Notes under the pieces: generated by a model
What the model was told of the DNA's origin: nothing
The model's input: the letters and a program-made list of their open reading frames with translations, nothing else
The model's database searches: none
Part shown: positions 38,373 through 49,370 of the stretch, one piece after another
Position numbering within the stretch: position 1 is the first letter of the stretch
How the letters are laid out: every line of letters starts with the position of its first letter
Made by a program: the position numbers and the translations under genes
NCBI GenBank assembly: GCA_945860895.1
Contig: CAMASK010000006.1
Span: 1 to 64,000, forward strand
Direction of reading: 5' to 3'
Origin: Bacteriovorax stolpii
Lineage (GTDB): Bacteria > Bdellovibrionota > Bacteriovoracia > Bacteriovoracales > Bacteriovoracaceae
DNA length: 64,000 nt

Positions 38373-38708
38373 TTACTTAATTAATTTTAAGTCATTTTTT
38401 AAAGATGAATAACCAATTGATTTCTCTTTGGTTGCCTCCAAAAGAACGCTTAAACTTCTAGGAGCAAGCCAGAGAGAGCTATCATTAACCTGCCATCTAA
38501 GCCTGGTATTTAACTCTACTTTTTCCTCAGTAAAAGTTTCGAGAATAAGAACATTCTGCTTGAGACGAAGAGATGTTACGACAGCTGAGAACCAAAACTC
38601 AGGAGGAACAAAAACTGAATTTGGTGAATAAAAAAAACAGAAAATGTCGGTTTGGGGTAAAGAGAAAGGAATTTTTCTTTCAGGATTTTTTGAGAAACAA
38701 AAATTCAT
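38373..38708 (-). CDS. Small protein of unknown function
   Basis: 111-aa ORF overlapping the hldE-C stop by 4 nt. Confidence 0.5.
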   Translation of the reverse strand: MNFCFSKNPERKIPFSLPQTDIFCFFYSPNSVFVPPEFWFSAVVTSLRLKQNVLILETFTEEKVELNTRLRWQVNDSSLWLAPRSLSVLLEATKEKSIGYSSLKNDLKLIK

Positions 38709-39157
38709 GTATGCTGAATTTTATTAATTATTGATGTCGTTGAATACCCATCAACAAAATTGAGAGAAAAAACTTCTCCTCCAGCACTTATGACTTCTTT
38801 AGCACCAACAATTTGATCAATTTTCCAGTCTCCACCTTTCACTAAAACTTTGGGCTTAATTTTTAAAATCAAATTTAGTGGGGTGTCTTCAGTGAAAATT
38901 TCGGTAAAGTCCACAGATTTTAATTGTGACAGGACATAGGCACGATCTTGTTCATTGTTAATAGGACGATCTGGACCTTTAAGTCTTTTCACACTTGCGT
39001 CTGAGTTAACTCCAATTACCAGAAGATCACCAAGCTTGCTGGCTTCAGCTAAATAGGTAACGTGACCTTTATGAAGAATATCAAAACAACCATTCGTGAA
39101 AACAATTTTCTTATTTTTATTTTCCGTAATAAATTTTTCCAATTCTTTTGAAAACAT
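38705..39157 (-). CDS. rfaE2: D-glycero-beta-D-manno-heptose 1-phosphate adenylyltransferase (HldE C-domain / RfaE2)
   Basis: FTNGCFDILHKGHVTYL, GVNSDASVKRLKG, VKGGDW motifs. Confidence 0.93.
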   Translation of the reverse strand: MFSKELEKFITENKNKKIVFTNGCFDILHKGHVTYLAEASKLGDLLVIGVNSDASVKRLKGPDRPINNEQDRAYVLSQLKSVDFTEIFTEDTPLNLILKIKPKVLVKGGDWKIDQIVGAKEVISAGGEVFSLNFVDGYSTTSIINKIQHT

Positions 39158-39910
39158 TTATTCAGCCTTAATGACTTTAGAGCCAGAAACTTTATTTTGG
39201 AGATCAAAATATGAAAAAAGTCCGAGGCTAATAAAATTCGCTAAAGAGATAAATGAACGGAACAATAACTTAGAAAAAGTCTGAGGTTTGTTTTCATTAG
39301 TTACAACCATGATTCCCAAAAGATTTTTTCCAAAAGTCGAGCTAGTAGTTTTTTCAAAAATAGAGAAATATATCAAGTAGAATCCACAAAAAAGCGTAAG
39401 CACAAGAGGAGTAATCTCATTCGGATAAGCAGTCCAAACCTCGATTAAATCCATGTCTATTGTTCGAGACATAATTGTTAAAACTAGGCCAAGACAAGAT
39501 AATAGTAATCCCATATCCAGCGCATAAGCTAAAACCCTGTTAGATTTTAAAGCGATACGAAAAACTTTTTCAGGTTTATTGATGTCAATTTTTTTAGAAA
39601 TTTCTACCTCTATATTTTCATGAGCGTAAAAAGCAGAAAATTCATTTTGATAAATTTGGTTATCATTTTGTTTTGGCATTTGCATAGGCCGAGAAACCTG
39701 ATTCGCATTAATGGATGAAATTTCATTGCTAAAGGCAGCTTTAAATTCAGTGGATGGTTTATTTCCATGAAAACCTAGACCAGAAGTGATCGGTTTGAAA
39801 TCAAAATCAATATCATCATTAAGCACAACTGGAGCTGACTTTTTTGAAGGATTTGACTCTAAATTCATGGGTATGTCCTTTTTAATTCTTTCTTTTAGCT
39901 TGTCATACAA
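39158..39910 (-). CDS. RDD-family membrane protein
   Basis: VLAYALDMGLLLSCLGL, TSSTFGKNLLGIMVV, long polar N-terminal extension. Confidence 0.8.
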   Translation of the reverse strand: MYDKLKERIKKDIPMNLESNPSKKSAPVVLNDDIDFDFKPITSGLGFHGNKPSTEFKAAFSNEISSINANQVSRPMQMPKQNDNQIYQNEFSAFYAHENIEVEISKKIDINKPEKVFRIALKSNRVLAYALDMGLLLSCLGLVLTIMSRTIDMDLIEVWTAYPNEITPLVLTLFCGFYLIYFSIFEKTTSSTFGKNLLGIMVVTNENKPQTFSKLLFRSFISLANFISLGLFSYFDLQNKVSGSKVIKAE

Positions 39911-39913
39911 AAT

Positions 39914-40606
39914 TTAATCCAGCAATGACCCAAGAATGATTCCTGCTCCAGTTGCCACAGCAGTAGGGGTCCTTAAAATGGGAGTAGGTAAATTTAGTAC
40001 GGAAATATTTGGTAAAACATGCAAAAATGTCATTTCTTCCTGAGAAAAACCACCCTCAGGGCCCACAATCAATAAATTAGCTGCAAATTTATCATGAGCT
40101 TTTTTAGGATTGAAGCTTTTAGATTGAGAATCAAGCATAAGAGCGTTTTCATAATCTTCAAATCTTATTCCGTTCCATTCAGTTTGAATAATTTCAGGAA
40201 AAAACGCTCCATTGGATTGCTCTAAAGCACTAATAAGTAGGCTCTTAATCCTTTCAATGTCTGGAATTCGATTTTGTGAATAAGTAGACCGTATTAAATA
40301 AATTTTTCTAAAACCAAGCTCTACAGCTTGTTTAAGAGAAAGCTCAAGGGCTTCTTTCTTTGGAATTCCTAGCGCCAAATCCAAATTATATTTTCGACTA
40401 ACTTCGTCGTGCTCTAAAGTCTGAAGGGTCAATTCCCTCTTTGAAATTTCTGAAACCTGAGTTTTCACCATTAAACCTGCACCATCAAGAAGCAGAATCT
40501 CCTCATTAATTTCTACACGGACCACATTCAATAAGTGATGTGCCTGTTCACCTTTCAATTGATAGCTGGCTTGAATTTTTAATGGATTAAGGTAGGTTGC
40601 ACGCAT
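39914..40606 (-). CDS. rsmE: 16S rRNA m3U1498 methyltransferase RsmE
   Basis: HHLLNVVRVE, IGPEGGFS-like VGPEGGFSQEE, ILRTPTAVATGAGIILG (LR.ETA-type) motifs. Confidence 0.92.
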   Translation of the reverse strand: MRATYLNPLKIQASYQLKGEQAHHLLNVVRVEINEEILLLDGAGLMVKTQVSEISKRELTLQTLEHDEVSRKYNLDLALGIPKKEALELSLKQAVELGFRKIYLIRSTYSQNRIPDIERIKSLLISALEQSNGAFFPEIIQTEWNGIRFEDYENALMLDSQSKSFNPKKAHDKFAANLLIVGPEGGFSQEEMTFLHVLPNISVLNLPTPILRTPTAVATGAGIILGSLLD

Positions 40607-40608
40607 GC

Positions 40609-41562
40609 TTAACTCTTAACCATGTAAAGGGCTGCCCAATCGCCCTTTTCAAGCTTTTGAACCAACTTCATTCCACCTTCAGTATAAGCCTTTATTATCC
40701 CCTCAACCTGAGGCCTTAAAAGACCAGAGAGAACGAGACCTCCATTCTGACGAGTTATAGAAATTAAATAATCTTTTTCCAGCATCAAAATACTTTCAAG
40801 AATGTTGGCAAAAACAAGATCATACTGCGATTTTAATTTATCACGAAATTCTGGCAACAGAAGCCGAAAGGCATGCTCCTGCAATTTATTAAGCTCAGCA
40901 TTTTGATAGCAATTTTTATTGGCTTCAGAATCTATATCATAAAAATCAACTTGAGCATCTGGATAAAGGATCAAAGTCCCAAGACCGAGAATTCCAGAGC
41001 CTGAACCAAAATCAAGAGCAGTCTTAACTGGGAATGTGATTTGTTCAGTTAATAACTTCAGACACAAAAACGTGGTCTCATGACTACCGGTACCAAATCC
41101 CATCCCAGGATAAATATAGATCTTATTCTCGGTTTGACTTTTATAATCTGTCATCCATGATGGGATAATTTCAAAAGTCTCATTTACTAAAATGGGTGTA
41201 TAATGTTTTTTCCATTCAGCGTTCCAATCTTCTGAAACATGCTCCTCAATTTGAACTTCAGCTAAAACTAACTTTTGAGTTTTTGATTTAAATTCTTCTG
41301 CATCATTTTTGTGATTAAAGAAGAAACGGTAATTGCCAGGTTTGCCTAAAGCATTTTCTTCAACTTCATCCAAAACTGATTCTGGTAAATCCCCTCCGGA
41401 ATAAGATCTTTCACCTAAGAGAGCATCTACTTCTGGTTCAGTTAATGAGTACTCCTCAATGCCTAAAGCATTGTATCTTTCCATCGCCATTTCCTCTAAA
41501 ACTGACAGATCGGCTTTTACCGGCTGAAAGTGGAAGAGCGTCACAATCCAAAAATTTTCCAT
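40609..41562 (-). CDS. prmA: Ribosomal protein L11 methyltransferase PrmA
   Basis: GMGFGTGSHETT, ALDFGSGSGILGL, FANILESIL, SGLL motifs. Confidence 0.92.
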   Translation of the reverse strand: MENFWIVTLFHFQPVKADLSVLEEMAMERYNALGIEEYSLTEPEVDALLGERSYSGGDLPESVLDEVEENALGKPGNYRFFFNHKNDAEEFKSKTQKLVLAEVQIEEHVSEDWNAEWKKHYTPILVNETFEIIPSWMTDYKSQTENKIYIYPGMGFGTGSHETTFLCLKLLTEQITFPVKTALDFGSGSGILGLGTLILYPDAQVDFYDIDSEANKNCYQNAELNKLQEHAFRLLLPEFRDKLKSQYDLVFANILESILMLEKDYLISITRQNGGLVLSGLLRPQVEGIIKAYTEGGMKLVQKLEKGDWAALYMVKS

Positions 41563-41681
41563 AAAAATCCTTTAATTGCTGGGTTTTATAACCTATCTAA
41601 GTCCATATGTGAGGCTAAAAAATTTACATTAGGCGAGGTTTCCTTGGCAGACTTGCCTTTTATTGTTAGTAATCACACCTC

Positions 41682-42332
41682 ATGAATCAAAAAATTTTCC
41701 TCATAGGTATAGCAGGCGGCTCAGGGTCGGGTAAAACTACGTTTGCCAAAAAAGTCATGAAAGGCATCAGCTCGCTAGATTCATGGATGTTACACATGGA
41801 TTCATACTATTTACCCAAGCAGCCAATAACCAATTATACGGCCAGCGGTAAACCAAACTTTGATCATCCAAATGCTTTTGATTGGGATCTTCTCCGTAAT
41901 CACCTATCGGAATTGAAGCAAGGCTTAACGATTAAATGTCCTATTTATGACTTTTCTAACAGCAGTCGAACTAAAGAATATGAAGAAATTGGCCCCTGTC
42001 GCGTGGTGCTTTTTGAAGGTATTTTCGCACTTTACGATCAAGAAATAAGAGACATGCTTGATATTAAATGTTTCCTGCATGTTGATTCCGATATTCGATT
42101 TACCAGAAGACTTCATCGAGATGTTAAAGAGCGAGGAAGATCTTTAGAATCAGTTATTTCTCAGTACTATGATACTGTAAGGCCCATGTATCAAAAATAC
42201 CTAGATCCACAACGTCAGTATGCTGATTTCGCAGTTGGTGAAGAAACGGACGTTGCCTCACTTATTTTGTCTGCTAGAATTAAAGAAATGCTTAACGAAT
42301 CCAGTAGGATGCAAGCACATGAGGCAATGTAG
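41682..42332 (+). CDS. udk: Uridine kinase
   Basis: IAGGSGSGKTTFAKK, NFDHPNAFDWDLL, PIYDF, FEGIFAL, RRLHRDVKERGRS. Confidence 0.95.
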   Translation: MNQKIFLIGIAGGSGSGKTTFAKKVMKGISSLDSWMLHMDSYYLPKQPITNYTASGKPNFDHPNAFDWDLLRNHLSELKQGLTIKCPIYDFSNSSRTKEYEEIGPCRVVLFEGIFALYDQEIRDMLDIKCFLHVDSDIRFTRRLHRDVKERGRSLESVISQYYDTVRPMYQKYLDPQRQYADFAVGEETDVASLILSARIKEMLNESSRMQAHEAM

Positions 42333-43949
42333 TTGAAAAATAAATACTTCTCAGTCCTTCCTATAGGTGGAGTCGAAGAAATTGGCTCCAACATGACTCT
42401 AATCCGTGGGTCCGAGGAAGATATCATTATAGACTGCGGAATGCTTTTTCCCTTTGAGGAATGCTTTGATATTAATTATTTGATTCCCGATTTTTCACTG
42501 CTTGATCCGTCCAAAACCAGAAATATTATTATTACTCATGGTCACGAAGATCATATTGGAGCTTTAGCACATTTGTTAAAGCAGTTTCCAGATCTGACTC
42601 TTTTTGTAACTCCATTCACGTTACATTTAATTCAAAGAAAATTAGAAGAACATAAAATCAGTTTTAAATATGTGGTTTATCAACCAGGTCAGGAGCTTTC
42701 ATTCACTAATGTGGACATCATTCCCATACATGTGAATCACTCTATTCCTGAAACCAGTGGTCTCATTATCCGATCGAAAGCCAGGGAATGGGGAGCACTG
42801 TATATTTCAGACTTTAAAGTTGATCTGAACTCTAAGCATGAAGAGCCAATTGATTTCAAATTAATTAAGCAGAAATTATCTGAGTGTACTCAAACGGCTT
42901 ACTTCATCGATAGCACCAATGTAATCTATGACGGAAAAACGACTTCAGAGAATGAACTTCATAATGATCTGGAGCATTTAATGAATCGACCCGAGAATCG
43001 ATTGTTCATTACGCTTTTTGCCTCCAACGTTCATCGCATGAATGCTATTGCTAAAATGGCAAAAGCTTCAGGTAGAAAAATTGTTGTAATGGGCCGCTCG
43101 CTTTGGACTTACATGGAAGCAGCTCGGGAATCAGGTCACACTGAAATCACAGCAGACGATCTATTTATGCCTGATCAAGTAAAAGGTCAGACTGGAAAAA
43201 TGCTCATTTTTCTCTCTGGTTGTCAGGGAGATTTTTTAAGTGCACTTCGGCGCTTTAGTTTTGGAGAAGATGGAAACTTTAAACCAACTCCCGGTGATGT
43301 TGTTATTTTTAGTTCGAAGGTTATTCCAGGAAATGAAAAAAAAATTTACCGCATCTATAATAAACTCACTTCTTTTGGTGCTGAAATAATCACTGCTCAT
43401 GATCATCTTATTCATGCCTCTGGGCATCCTGGTAAAGAAGATTTAATTTTACTAATTAATAATTTCACACCCAATTACTATTTCCCAATCCATGGGGAGC
43501 GCTACATGCTCAGAAAACATCAGGAATTCTTGAAGAAAGATTTCCCGAAGATTTCTTCTCATGTAATCCACAACTATCAGGAAGTTATTTTAGGTGATGG
43601 ACAAATTAAAGTCGAAGATCACGATGTAATTGAACCGCGACTTATTCATGGTAAGGCCCTTGAAATTGAAAAAACACAAATATCTCAAAGAAGAAAGATG
43701 GCAACCCAGGGAGCAGTGTTTATCAGTTACCATCGTTCGATGGGACTTTTAGATATTACCACACTGGGTCTACCCTTGATGGCCCAGGAATCTATGGAAG
43801 CCCTGAAAAAGCGTCTTTTAAAACAAATCCAATCTGATCTTGCCGGCCGGGAAGAAACTTATTTCAAAGATCAATTAAAGATCTCTACCCGACAGTTTTA
43901 CAACCAACTTTTGGGTTATAAACCTGTTACAGAAGTTCATCTTTACTAA
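42333..43949 (+). CDS. rnj: Ribonuclease J (TTG start)
   Basis: IDCGMLFP, ITHGHEDHIGAL, SGCQGD, IPGNE, HASGHPGKEDL, PIHGERYMLRKH; GAGG SD 8 nt upstream of TTG. Confidence 0.93.
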   Translation: MKNKYFSVLPIGGVEEIGSNMTLIRGSEEDIIIDCGMLFPFEECFDINYLIPDFSLLDPSKTRNIIITHGHEDHIGALAHLLKQFPDLTLFVTPFTLHLIQRKLEEHKISFKYVVYQPGQELSFTNVDIIPIHVNHSIPETSGLIIRSKAREWGALYISDFKVDLNSKHEEPIDFKLIKQKLSECTQTAYFIDSTNVIYDGKTTSENELHNDLEHLMNRPENRLFITLFASNVHRMNAIAKMAKASGRKIVVMGRSLWTYMEAARESGHTEITADDLFMPDQVKGQTGKMLIFLSGCQGDFLSALRRFSFGEDGNFKPTPGDVVIFSSKVIPGNEKKIYRIYNKLTSFGAEIITAHDHLIHASGHPGKEDLILLINNFTPNYYFPIHGERYMLRKHQEFLKKDFPKISSHVIHNYQEVILGDGQIKVEDHDVIEPRLIHGKALEIEKTQISQRRKMATQGAVFISYHRSMGLLDITTLGLPLMAQESMEALKKRLLKQIQSDLAGREETYFKDQLKISTRQFYNQLLGYKPVTEVHLY

Positions 43950-43989
43950 TTATGCTCGGCGAAATCGCATCATTTGATTTACAATATTC

Positions 43990-44589
43990 ATGATGGAACA
44001 AACTGCCCTCATCCTGATCATTGTAACGCTCTTTCTTTTGGTAGTAATCGTAGGCTTACTTTCCATCCTTATTTATCGCATGTTTAAAACAGGGACTATT
44101 GTAGCAACTGCAGGTAAACCGGCAAATCATCATCCAGACATTTCTAAATCAGATCTCCATCCAGGTATCGTTAAGAGAATTAAAGAAATAGAAAAAATTA
44201 AACCCAAGCGCTCAGATCTATTTTGTCCTAATCATAGTGAAGAGCCTGGTGAAGTAATGTGTGCCATTTGCGATAAGATTTACTGCAAGTCATGTATTAA
44301 ATCGTTTAAGACTTTGCACTTTTGTAAAGAACATCTGCCCCTTGTCATGAGACATGATTGGGAAGAAATTGTAACCGTTAAAACAGCTACACATGATCCA
44401 GAAAGAGGAGTCAGACTTTATGACTTTAAGAAAGAAATCTTTGAAAAAAATGATCTACCGACTTATATAGAAACTCACTATAAAATCAATGTGGATTCTG
44501 ACTATATCGAAACTTATCTTGTGATGTATGCAATGAAAGAGTCCACAGAAAAAATCAAAAAATTATTACCCGAAAATATTCTTACATAA
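43990..44589 (+). CDS. Membrane-anchored protein with B-box-like zinc finger
   Basis: N-terminal TM then CPNHSEEPGEVMCAICDKIYCKSCIKSFKTLHFCKEHLP. Confidence 0.75.
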   Translation: MMEQTALILIIVTLFLLVVIVGLLSILIYRMFKTGTIVATAGKPANHHPDISKSDLHPGIVKRIKEIEKIKPKRSDLFCPNHSEEPGEVMCAICDKIYCKSCIKSFKTLHFCKEHLPLVMRHDWEEIVTVKTATHDPERGVRLYDFKKEIFEKNDLPTYIETHYKINVDSDYIETYLVMYAMKESTEKIKKLLPENILT

Positions 44590-44619
44590 AAAAAAACCTC
44601 CGTTAGGAGGCTTTTTTTT
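44588..44619. terminator. Bidirectional intrinsic terminator between convergent genes
   Basis: AAAAAAAAACCTCC-GTTA-GGAGGCTTTTTTTT. Confidence 0.88.
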
Positions 44620-46066
44620 AGATTTGTGAATCGTGGTTGCGTTCTTTGTTCTTCATGAATGAAGGTGTATCAAATTCATCTTCATCAAAATTAAAGAAGC
44701 CAAGTTTTTCAGCAATTGATTTGATTCTGCTTTCACGATTTTGAGCAGCTTGAGAATTGTCATTCTTTTGAACAGCCTCAACCGGTGCATTAACTGCATT
44801 GTCAAAATGAGAATATTCATTTTTTTCTACTGGAACTTGCTGCGGAAGAGTTGGGCGCGAAGCTCCTTCAAAATTCTTCTGAGACTCATACTTGGTAGCT
44901 GCACTCTGAAGTTTTTCTGCCCAGTTAATTTTCGGCTTATTCTCATTTAATGGCAATTTAGGTTCATCAAATTCAAATGTAGTTTCAGATTTTTCAGCGT
45001 AATCATTTGGTTTAGCTATAGGAGAAATCATAGCTTCCATTTGAGGAGCAACGTAAGGTGAAGCAGTAGTTACTTGTGGACGGTAATTATTAGGTTCTTT
45101 ACGCGCAATACGTAGACCAGTCGCAATTACAGTAACTTTAATATTTTCACCCATATTATCGTCAATTACAGTTCCAAAAATTATTTCTGCATCTTCATCT
45201 GCTGCCTCCATAATTAATGTTACAGCCTGATTTGTTTCGAAAGTTGAAAGCATCGAATTACCAGTAATATTAATAATAATTCCTGTTGCTCCATCAATGG
45301 ATACATCTTCCAGAAGTGGAGAACTGATTGCTTGTTTAGCAGCTTTCAATGCACGTTCAGATCCAGAAGCAATGCCTGTGCCCATCAAAGCAAGACCTTT
45401 ATTAGTCATTACAGTTGAGACGTCTGCAAAGTCAGCATTTATGAGACCTGTATTATTGATCAAGTCAGAAATACCTTGAACAGCATTCAAAAGTACTTCA
45501 TCAGCAGCTTTAAATGTATCCACTAGAGATAAATTTTCGCCAGCAAGTTGAAGCAAACGCTGATTTGGAATACAAATTAATGAATCCACCGATTCTTCTA
45601 AAGAAAGAATTCCTTCTTCGGCCTGGCGAGCGCGCTTTTTGCCTTCAAACATAAATGGTTTTGTTACTACACCAACTGTAAGAGCACCCATTTCACGCGC
45701 AAGCTTAGCAATTACTGGAGCGGCTCCAGTACCGGTTCCGCCACCCATACCTGCAGTAATGAAAACCATATCTGCACCATGAAGTGCTTCAGAAAGTCTT
45801 TCGTAATCTTCAATCGCCGCCTTGCGACCAACTTCAGGATTAGCACCAGCTCCAAGACCTTTAGTAACGTTACCACCAAGTTGGATTTTCGTGCCTGCCA
45901 TATTGGCATTCAAAGCTTGTGAATCTGTATTAGCAACAATGTATTCAACACCAGTAAGCCCAGAACGAATCATTGTGTTTACGGCGTTACATCCGCCTCC
46001 ACCAACGCCAATGACTTTAATTTTTGCACCAGCTGGAAGGTTAGCATTATCAGCAATATCGAACAT
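44618..46066 (-). CDS. ftsZ: Cell division protein FtsZ
   Basis: [37 protein letters not shown]. Confidence 0.98.
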   Translation of the reverse strand: MFDIADNANLPAGAKIKVIGVGGGGCNAVNTMIRSGLTGVEYIVANTDSQALNANMAGTKIQLGGNVTKGLGAGANPEVGRKAAIEDYERLSEALHGADMVFITAGMGGGTGTGAAPVIAKLAREMGALTVGVVTKPFMFEGKKRARQAEEGILSLEESVDSLICIPNQRLLQLAGENLSLVDTFKAADEVLLNAVQGISDLINNTGLINADFADVSTVMTNKGLALMGTGIASGSERALKAAKQAISSPLLEDVSIDGATGIIINITGNSMLSTFETNQAVTLIMEAADEDAEIIFGTVIDDNMGENIKVTVIATGLRIARKEPNNYRPQVTTASPYVAPQMEAMISPIAKPNDYAEKSETTFEFDEPKLPLNENKPKINWAEKLQSAATKYESQKNFEGASRPTLPQQVPVEKNEYSHFDNAVNAPVEAVQKNDNSQAAQNRESRIKSIAEKLGFFNFDEDEFDTPSFMKNKERNHDSQI

Positions 46067-46080
46067 AAGAGCCTCCGAAA

Positions 46081-47316
46081 TTAAAAAATCTCTTTAAACA
46101 CGTTTTTTAATGATCTACCTAGTTTATCAAACATATCTGATTCGTCTTCTATTTTCTCTTCACGAGTTATAGCTTCAGAAAACTTAGTTGATTCTTGCAA
46201 GAGTCCTAGAACAGTTGAAAATTTGGGGTGCTGCATGGCCGAAGTCATGCCGCCAAAGGGCTGAGGGTAACCAAGCTTAACTGGCTTATCTAATATAAAT
46301 TCTGCCATTTCTGGAAGATTTTTGATCAAGGCCCCACCACCGGTCAACACGTAGCCACCGGTTATCTCATCTTGCAAATTCTTTTCCAATACGATTTCTT
46401 TGACTACATTGAGTAGCTCCTCAGCTCTCGCACCCAAAACTTCAGCTACATAGCTCAATGAGACTTCTCTTGCTCTGGTGCCAGAGAGGCCCTGAACGGT
46501 CAGATAAGTTTCATTTAACTGGGTCTGATTTAGGACCGATCCATGTGCCTGTTTTATTCTTTCTGCTTCATTATGAGGAATTTTTAGAGCAACTGCTAGG
46601 TCATTAGTGAAGTGATTTCCACCCAATGGAACAATCTGAGAATGGATTAATGAGCCTTCTTTCCAGACGGCAATATCTGTAGTTCCACCACCAATATCAA
46701 TTAATACAACACCTAGTTCTTTTTCTTCATTAGTAAGAACTGATTTAGAAGAAGCAATTGGCTGAAGAATGATTGAGTTTGCTTTAAGGCCCGCGTGCTC
46801 AACACATTTGATTAAATTTTGAATAAGCGGAGTTTTACCAGTAACGATATGCACGTTAACTTCTAAACGTGAGCCACACATACCAATTGGATTTTTAATA
46901 CCTACTGTATTATCGACTTTAAATTCTTGTGGAATGACATGCAGGATTTCACGGTCAGAAGGAATCAGAACAGCTTTCGCAGCTTCGATTACTCGGTCAA
47001 CATCGTTTTGTGTGATTTCTTTGTTTTTAACAGGTACAACACCACTAGAGTTAAAACAGTAAATATGATTACCAGCAATACCAACAGTCGCGGATTCAAG
47101 TTCTTCGATTCCAGCCATGAGCTTAGCTTCTTCGATTGAGCTGCGTATTGATTCAACAGTTTTTTCAATGTTTACCACCGAGCCTTTTTTAAGGCCATTG
47201 CTCGGATGAGATCCCACTCCGAGAATTTCTATATTTTTTGCTGTTTTAACGGCAATCAGGGTACAAACTTTTGTAGTCCCGATATCCAAAGCGACAATTA
47301 CACTTGTGCTACTCAT
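46081..47316 (-). CDS. ftsA: Cell division protein FtsA
   Basis: [40 protein letters not shown]. Confidence 0.97.
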   Translation of the reverse strand: MSSTSVIVALDIGTTKVCTLIAVKTAKNIEILGVGSHPSNGLKKGSVVNIEKTVESIRSSIEEAKLMAGIEELESATVGIAGNHIYCFNSSGVVPVKNKEITQNDVDRVIEAAKAVLIPSDREILHVIPQEFKVDNTVGIKNPIGMCGSRLEVNVHIVTGKTPLIQNLIKCVEHAGLKANSIILQPIASSKSVLTNEEKELGVVLIDIGGGTTDIAVWKEGSLIHSQIVPLGGNHFTNDLAVALKIPHNEAERIKQAHGSVLNQTQLNETYLTVQGLSGTRAREVSLSYVAEVLGARAEELLNVVKEIVLEKNLQDEITGGYVLTGGGALIKNLPEMAEFILDKPVKLGYPQPFGGMTSAMQHPKFSTVLGLLQESTKFSEAITREEKIEDESDMFDKLGRSLKNVFKEIF

Positions 47317-47360
47317 GAGATTCCCTTCTCGCTATTGAGGCATCATGCCTCTAGTAAAGT

Positions 47361-48113
47361 CTAGATACTATCTGAAAACTTGACAACAACCTTTTTAGCA
47401 TTCACTAGGTTGATGCTATTCGGGTAACGTTTGGTCTTCTGAATATATCCAATGACTTTTGAAAGTTTAGTAAGTTTTTCGTCCCATAGCTCTGCCCCCA
47501 TGAACACACTGGTAGCCTTGCCTGAGAGTGCAAACACGATTGTTAAATCATTGTTTTTGCTAATGATGATTTCAGAAATTTGACTTCGGAGATCCTTCTC
47601 CATCAGCTTAATAAAATTTACAAGATTGGTAGGGGCATCACCATCTAATTGTGCCATGGAAATGGCGAGAAGAGGTAAGTTATGATTTAACTTCTTTTCA
47701 ACTTGCATGAGGTTCTCGTAACCAGGCTCATACATCTTGGAATTATCGCCAAGGATAGCTGAATAGTGTTCTTCTCCATTAGATTTATAAACCTGAACTT
47801 TTACTAAGGGCTGCGGACACTCAAGATTGATCTTTAATGTTTTAATAACCGGGTTATAACTGATGCGGTAATCAGAAAGAAAGTGCTTCTCTTCTAATTT
47901 TTCATTCACAATCTTCTCTTTAACATCTTTTAATGAATGAGCTTTTTCAAATTCTTTCATCACAATCATCGCAAAACTAGTGGAAGATTTATTAGGGCAT
48001 TCACCAATATAAGTACGATAATTAATATTTTTTTGAGTGAAAGAGTCGGGAATTCCTGCTGTAGCAAGTTGAGAGAGTAAGCTTAAGAATGATACTAAAA
48101 AAAGTGACCACAT
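47361..48113 (-). CDS. ftsQ: Probable cell division protein FtsQ
   Basis: N-terminal hydrophobic segment, position between murB and ftsA; low sequence conservation. Confidence 0.7.
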   Translation of the reverse strand: MWSLFLVSFLSLLSQLATAGIPDSFTQKNINYRTYIGECPNKSSTSFAMIVMKEFEKAHSLKDVKEKIVNEKLEEKHFLSDYRISYNPVIKTLKINLECPQPLVKVQVYKSNGEEHYSAILGDNSKMYEPGYENLMQVEKKLNHNLPLLAISMAQLDGDAPTNLVNFIKLMEKDLRSQISEIIISKNNDLTIVFALSGKATSVFMGAELWDEKLTKLSKVIGYIQKTKRYPNSINLVNAKKVVVKFSDSI

Positions 48114-48116
48114 GAA

Positions 48117-49091
48117 TTAATGATAGGGGATTTTTACTTCCAATTCAAACTCTATTCCATAGAAGTGATCCATTTCAAAATTTATTAATTCAACCAAGGT
48201 TTTGAATTGATCCCAAGTCGCCTTTCCAGAATTTTCCATAAAGTTTGCGTGCTTGGGACTAATTCTAAGCTCCCCTACTCCTACACCTTTAAGCTGGAGT
48301 AGATCGATCAGTTTTCCTGCAGGTAATTCTTTAAGAGGATTTTTGAAAACACAGCCGCAGTTTTTGGTGGCCAAAGGTTGAGTAGTTTTTCGATAGTTCA
48401 AATAGTCTTTTATCTTCTGTGGAATCAATTCATCTATACCCAGATGAATAAGGGTAGCTCCCACAATCACTTCACCTGGTTTTACAAAATTATTCTTACG
48501 ATAGGAAAAACTTTGAGCAGTAATTTTCTCCTCTCTAATTTTTCCCTGCTGATCGACCAAGCGAACTGATTTTACTAATTTACCAATCTCACCTAGGTTC
48601 GTTCCAGCGTTCATGTAAATCGCCCCACCCAATGTGGCTGGAATTCCAGTGAAAACTTCCCAACCTTTCAAACCAAATTTAACGGCGTGAGAGGTAAGGT
48701 GATTAATTCCTAGAGAGGCGGGCAATTCATATTCATCTTTAAGTGTTTCTAGATATGAAGGTTCAAATAAAAAATCTAAGTGAAGAATTAGTTCAGAACA
48801 TTGAGCTGGTAGAATCTGATTTGCACCCCAGCCTACAACTAAATATGGTTTTTTATGCAGACTCAAAAGTGGCAAGAGTTTTTGCAAAGCTTCTATTGAT
48901 TTCACTTCAATCAAGTCACCTTGAGAAGATAATTTAAAAGTCGTGAATTTAGTAAGATCGATATTTTCGAAAAATTCGCAATCTTGAATTTCCTTAATCG
49001 AGTCAACCAAGTTTTTCATACATGAGAAAGTAACACTATCTAGACATTTTTTCCAAATCATACGGATATTATTTTTCAGCACTAACATCAT
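48117..49091 (-). CDS. murB: UDP-N-acetylenolpyruvoylglucosamine reductase MurB (start may be at 49019)
   Basis: NLTKFTTFKL-type start, GIPATLGGAIYMNAGTNLGEIG, GCVFKNP, SPKHANFMEN. Confidence 0.93.
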   Translation of the reverse strand: MMLVLKNNIRMIWKKCLDSVTFSCMKNLVDSIKEIQDCEFFENIDLTKFTTFKLSSQGDLIEVKSIEALQKLLPLLSLHKKPYLVVGWGANQILPAQCSELILHLDFLFEPSYLETLKDEYELPASLGINHLTSHAVKFGLKGWEVFTGIPATLGGAIYMNAGTNLGEIGKLVKSVRLVDQQGKIREEKITAQSFSYRKNNFVKPGEVIVGATLIHLGIDELIPQKIKDYLNYRKTTQPLATKNCGCVFKNPLKELPAGKLIDLLQLKGVGVGELRISPKHANFMENSGKATWDQFKTLVELINFEMDHFYGIEFELEVKIPYH

Positions 49092-49370
49092 ACACGAATA
49101 AATTCATGCATCTTAAAAAGGTGCCAGGTAACTTTTCTAAAAAGACATCAAATACTGGCGCAATCTGATCTTAGATCCTATCGTGTCCATCACAACTAGC
49201 GAAATTTACTGCTGCACTTTTAAAGAACTAGAAGGACTCTTCAAGGATACAAATGAATGGGAAATTCATCGTCGAAAAATCTCGGATTTTCATTATCTTC
49301 TCAAGTAGGATAAGGATATGGTGCTGAACCGGCATTATCACTAAGCTGTTTTGCTTTTTAATTTAGCAAT

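Noticed and set aside
49116-49136. Intact REP/RAYT mobile element
   Set aside because: Only one imperfect palindrome is seen, with no transposase catalytic motif nearby; kept only as a remnant hypothesis.
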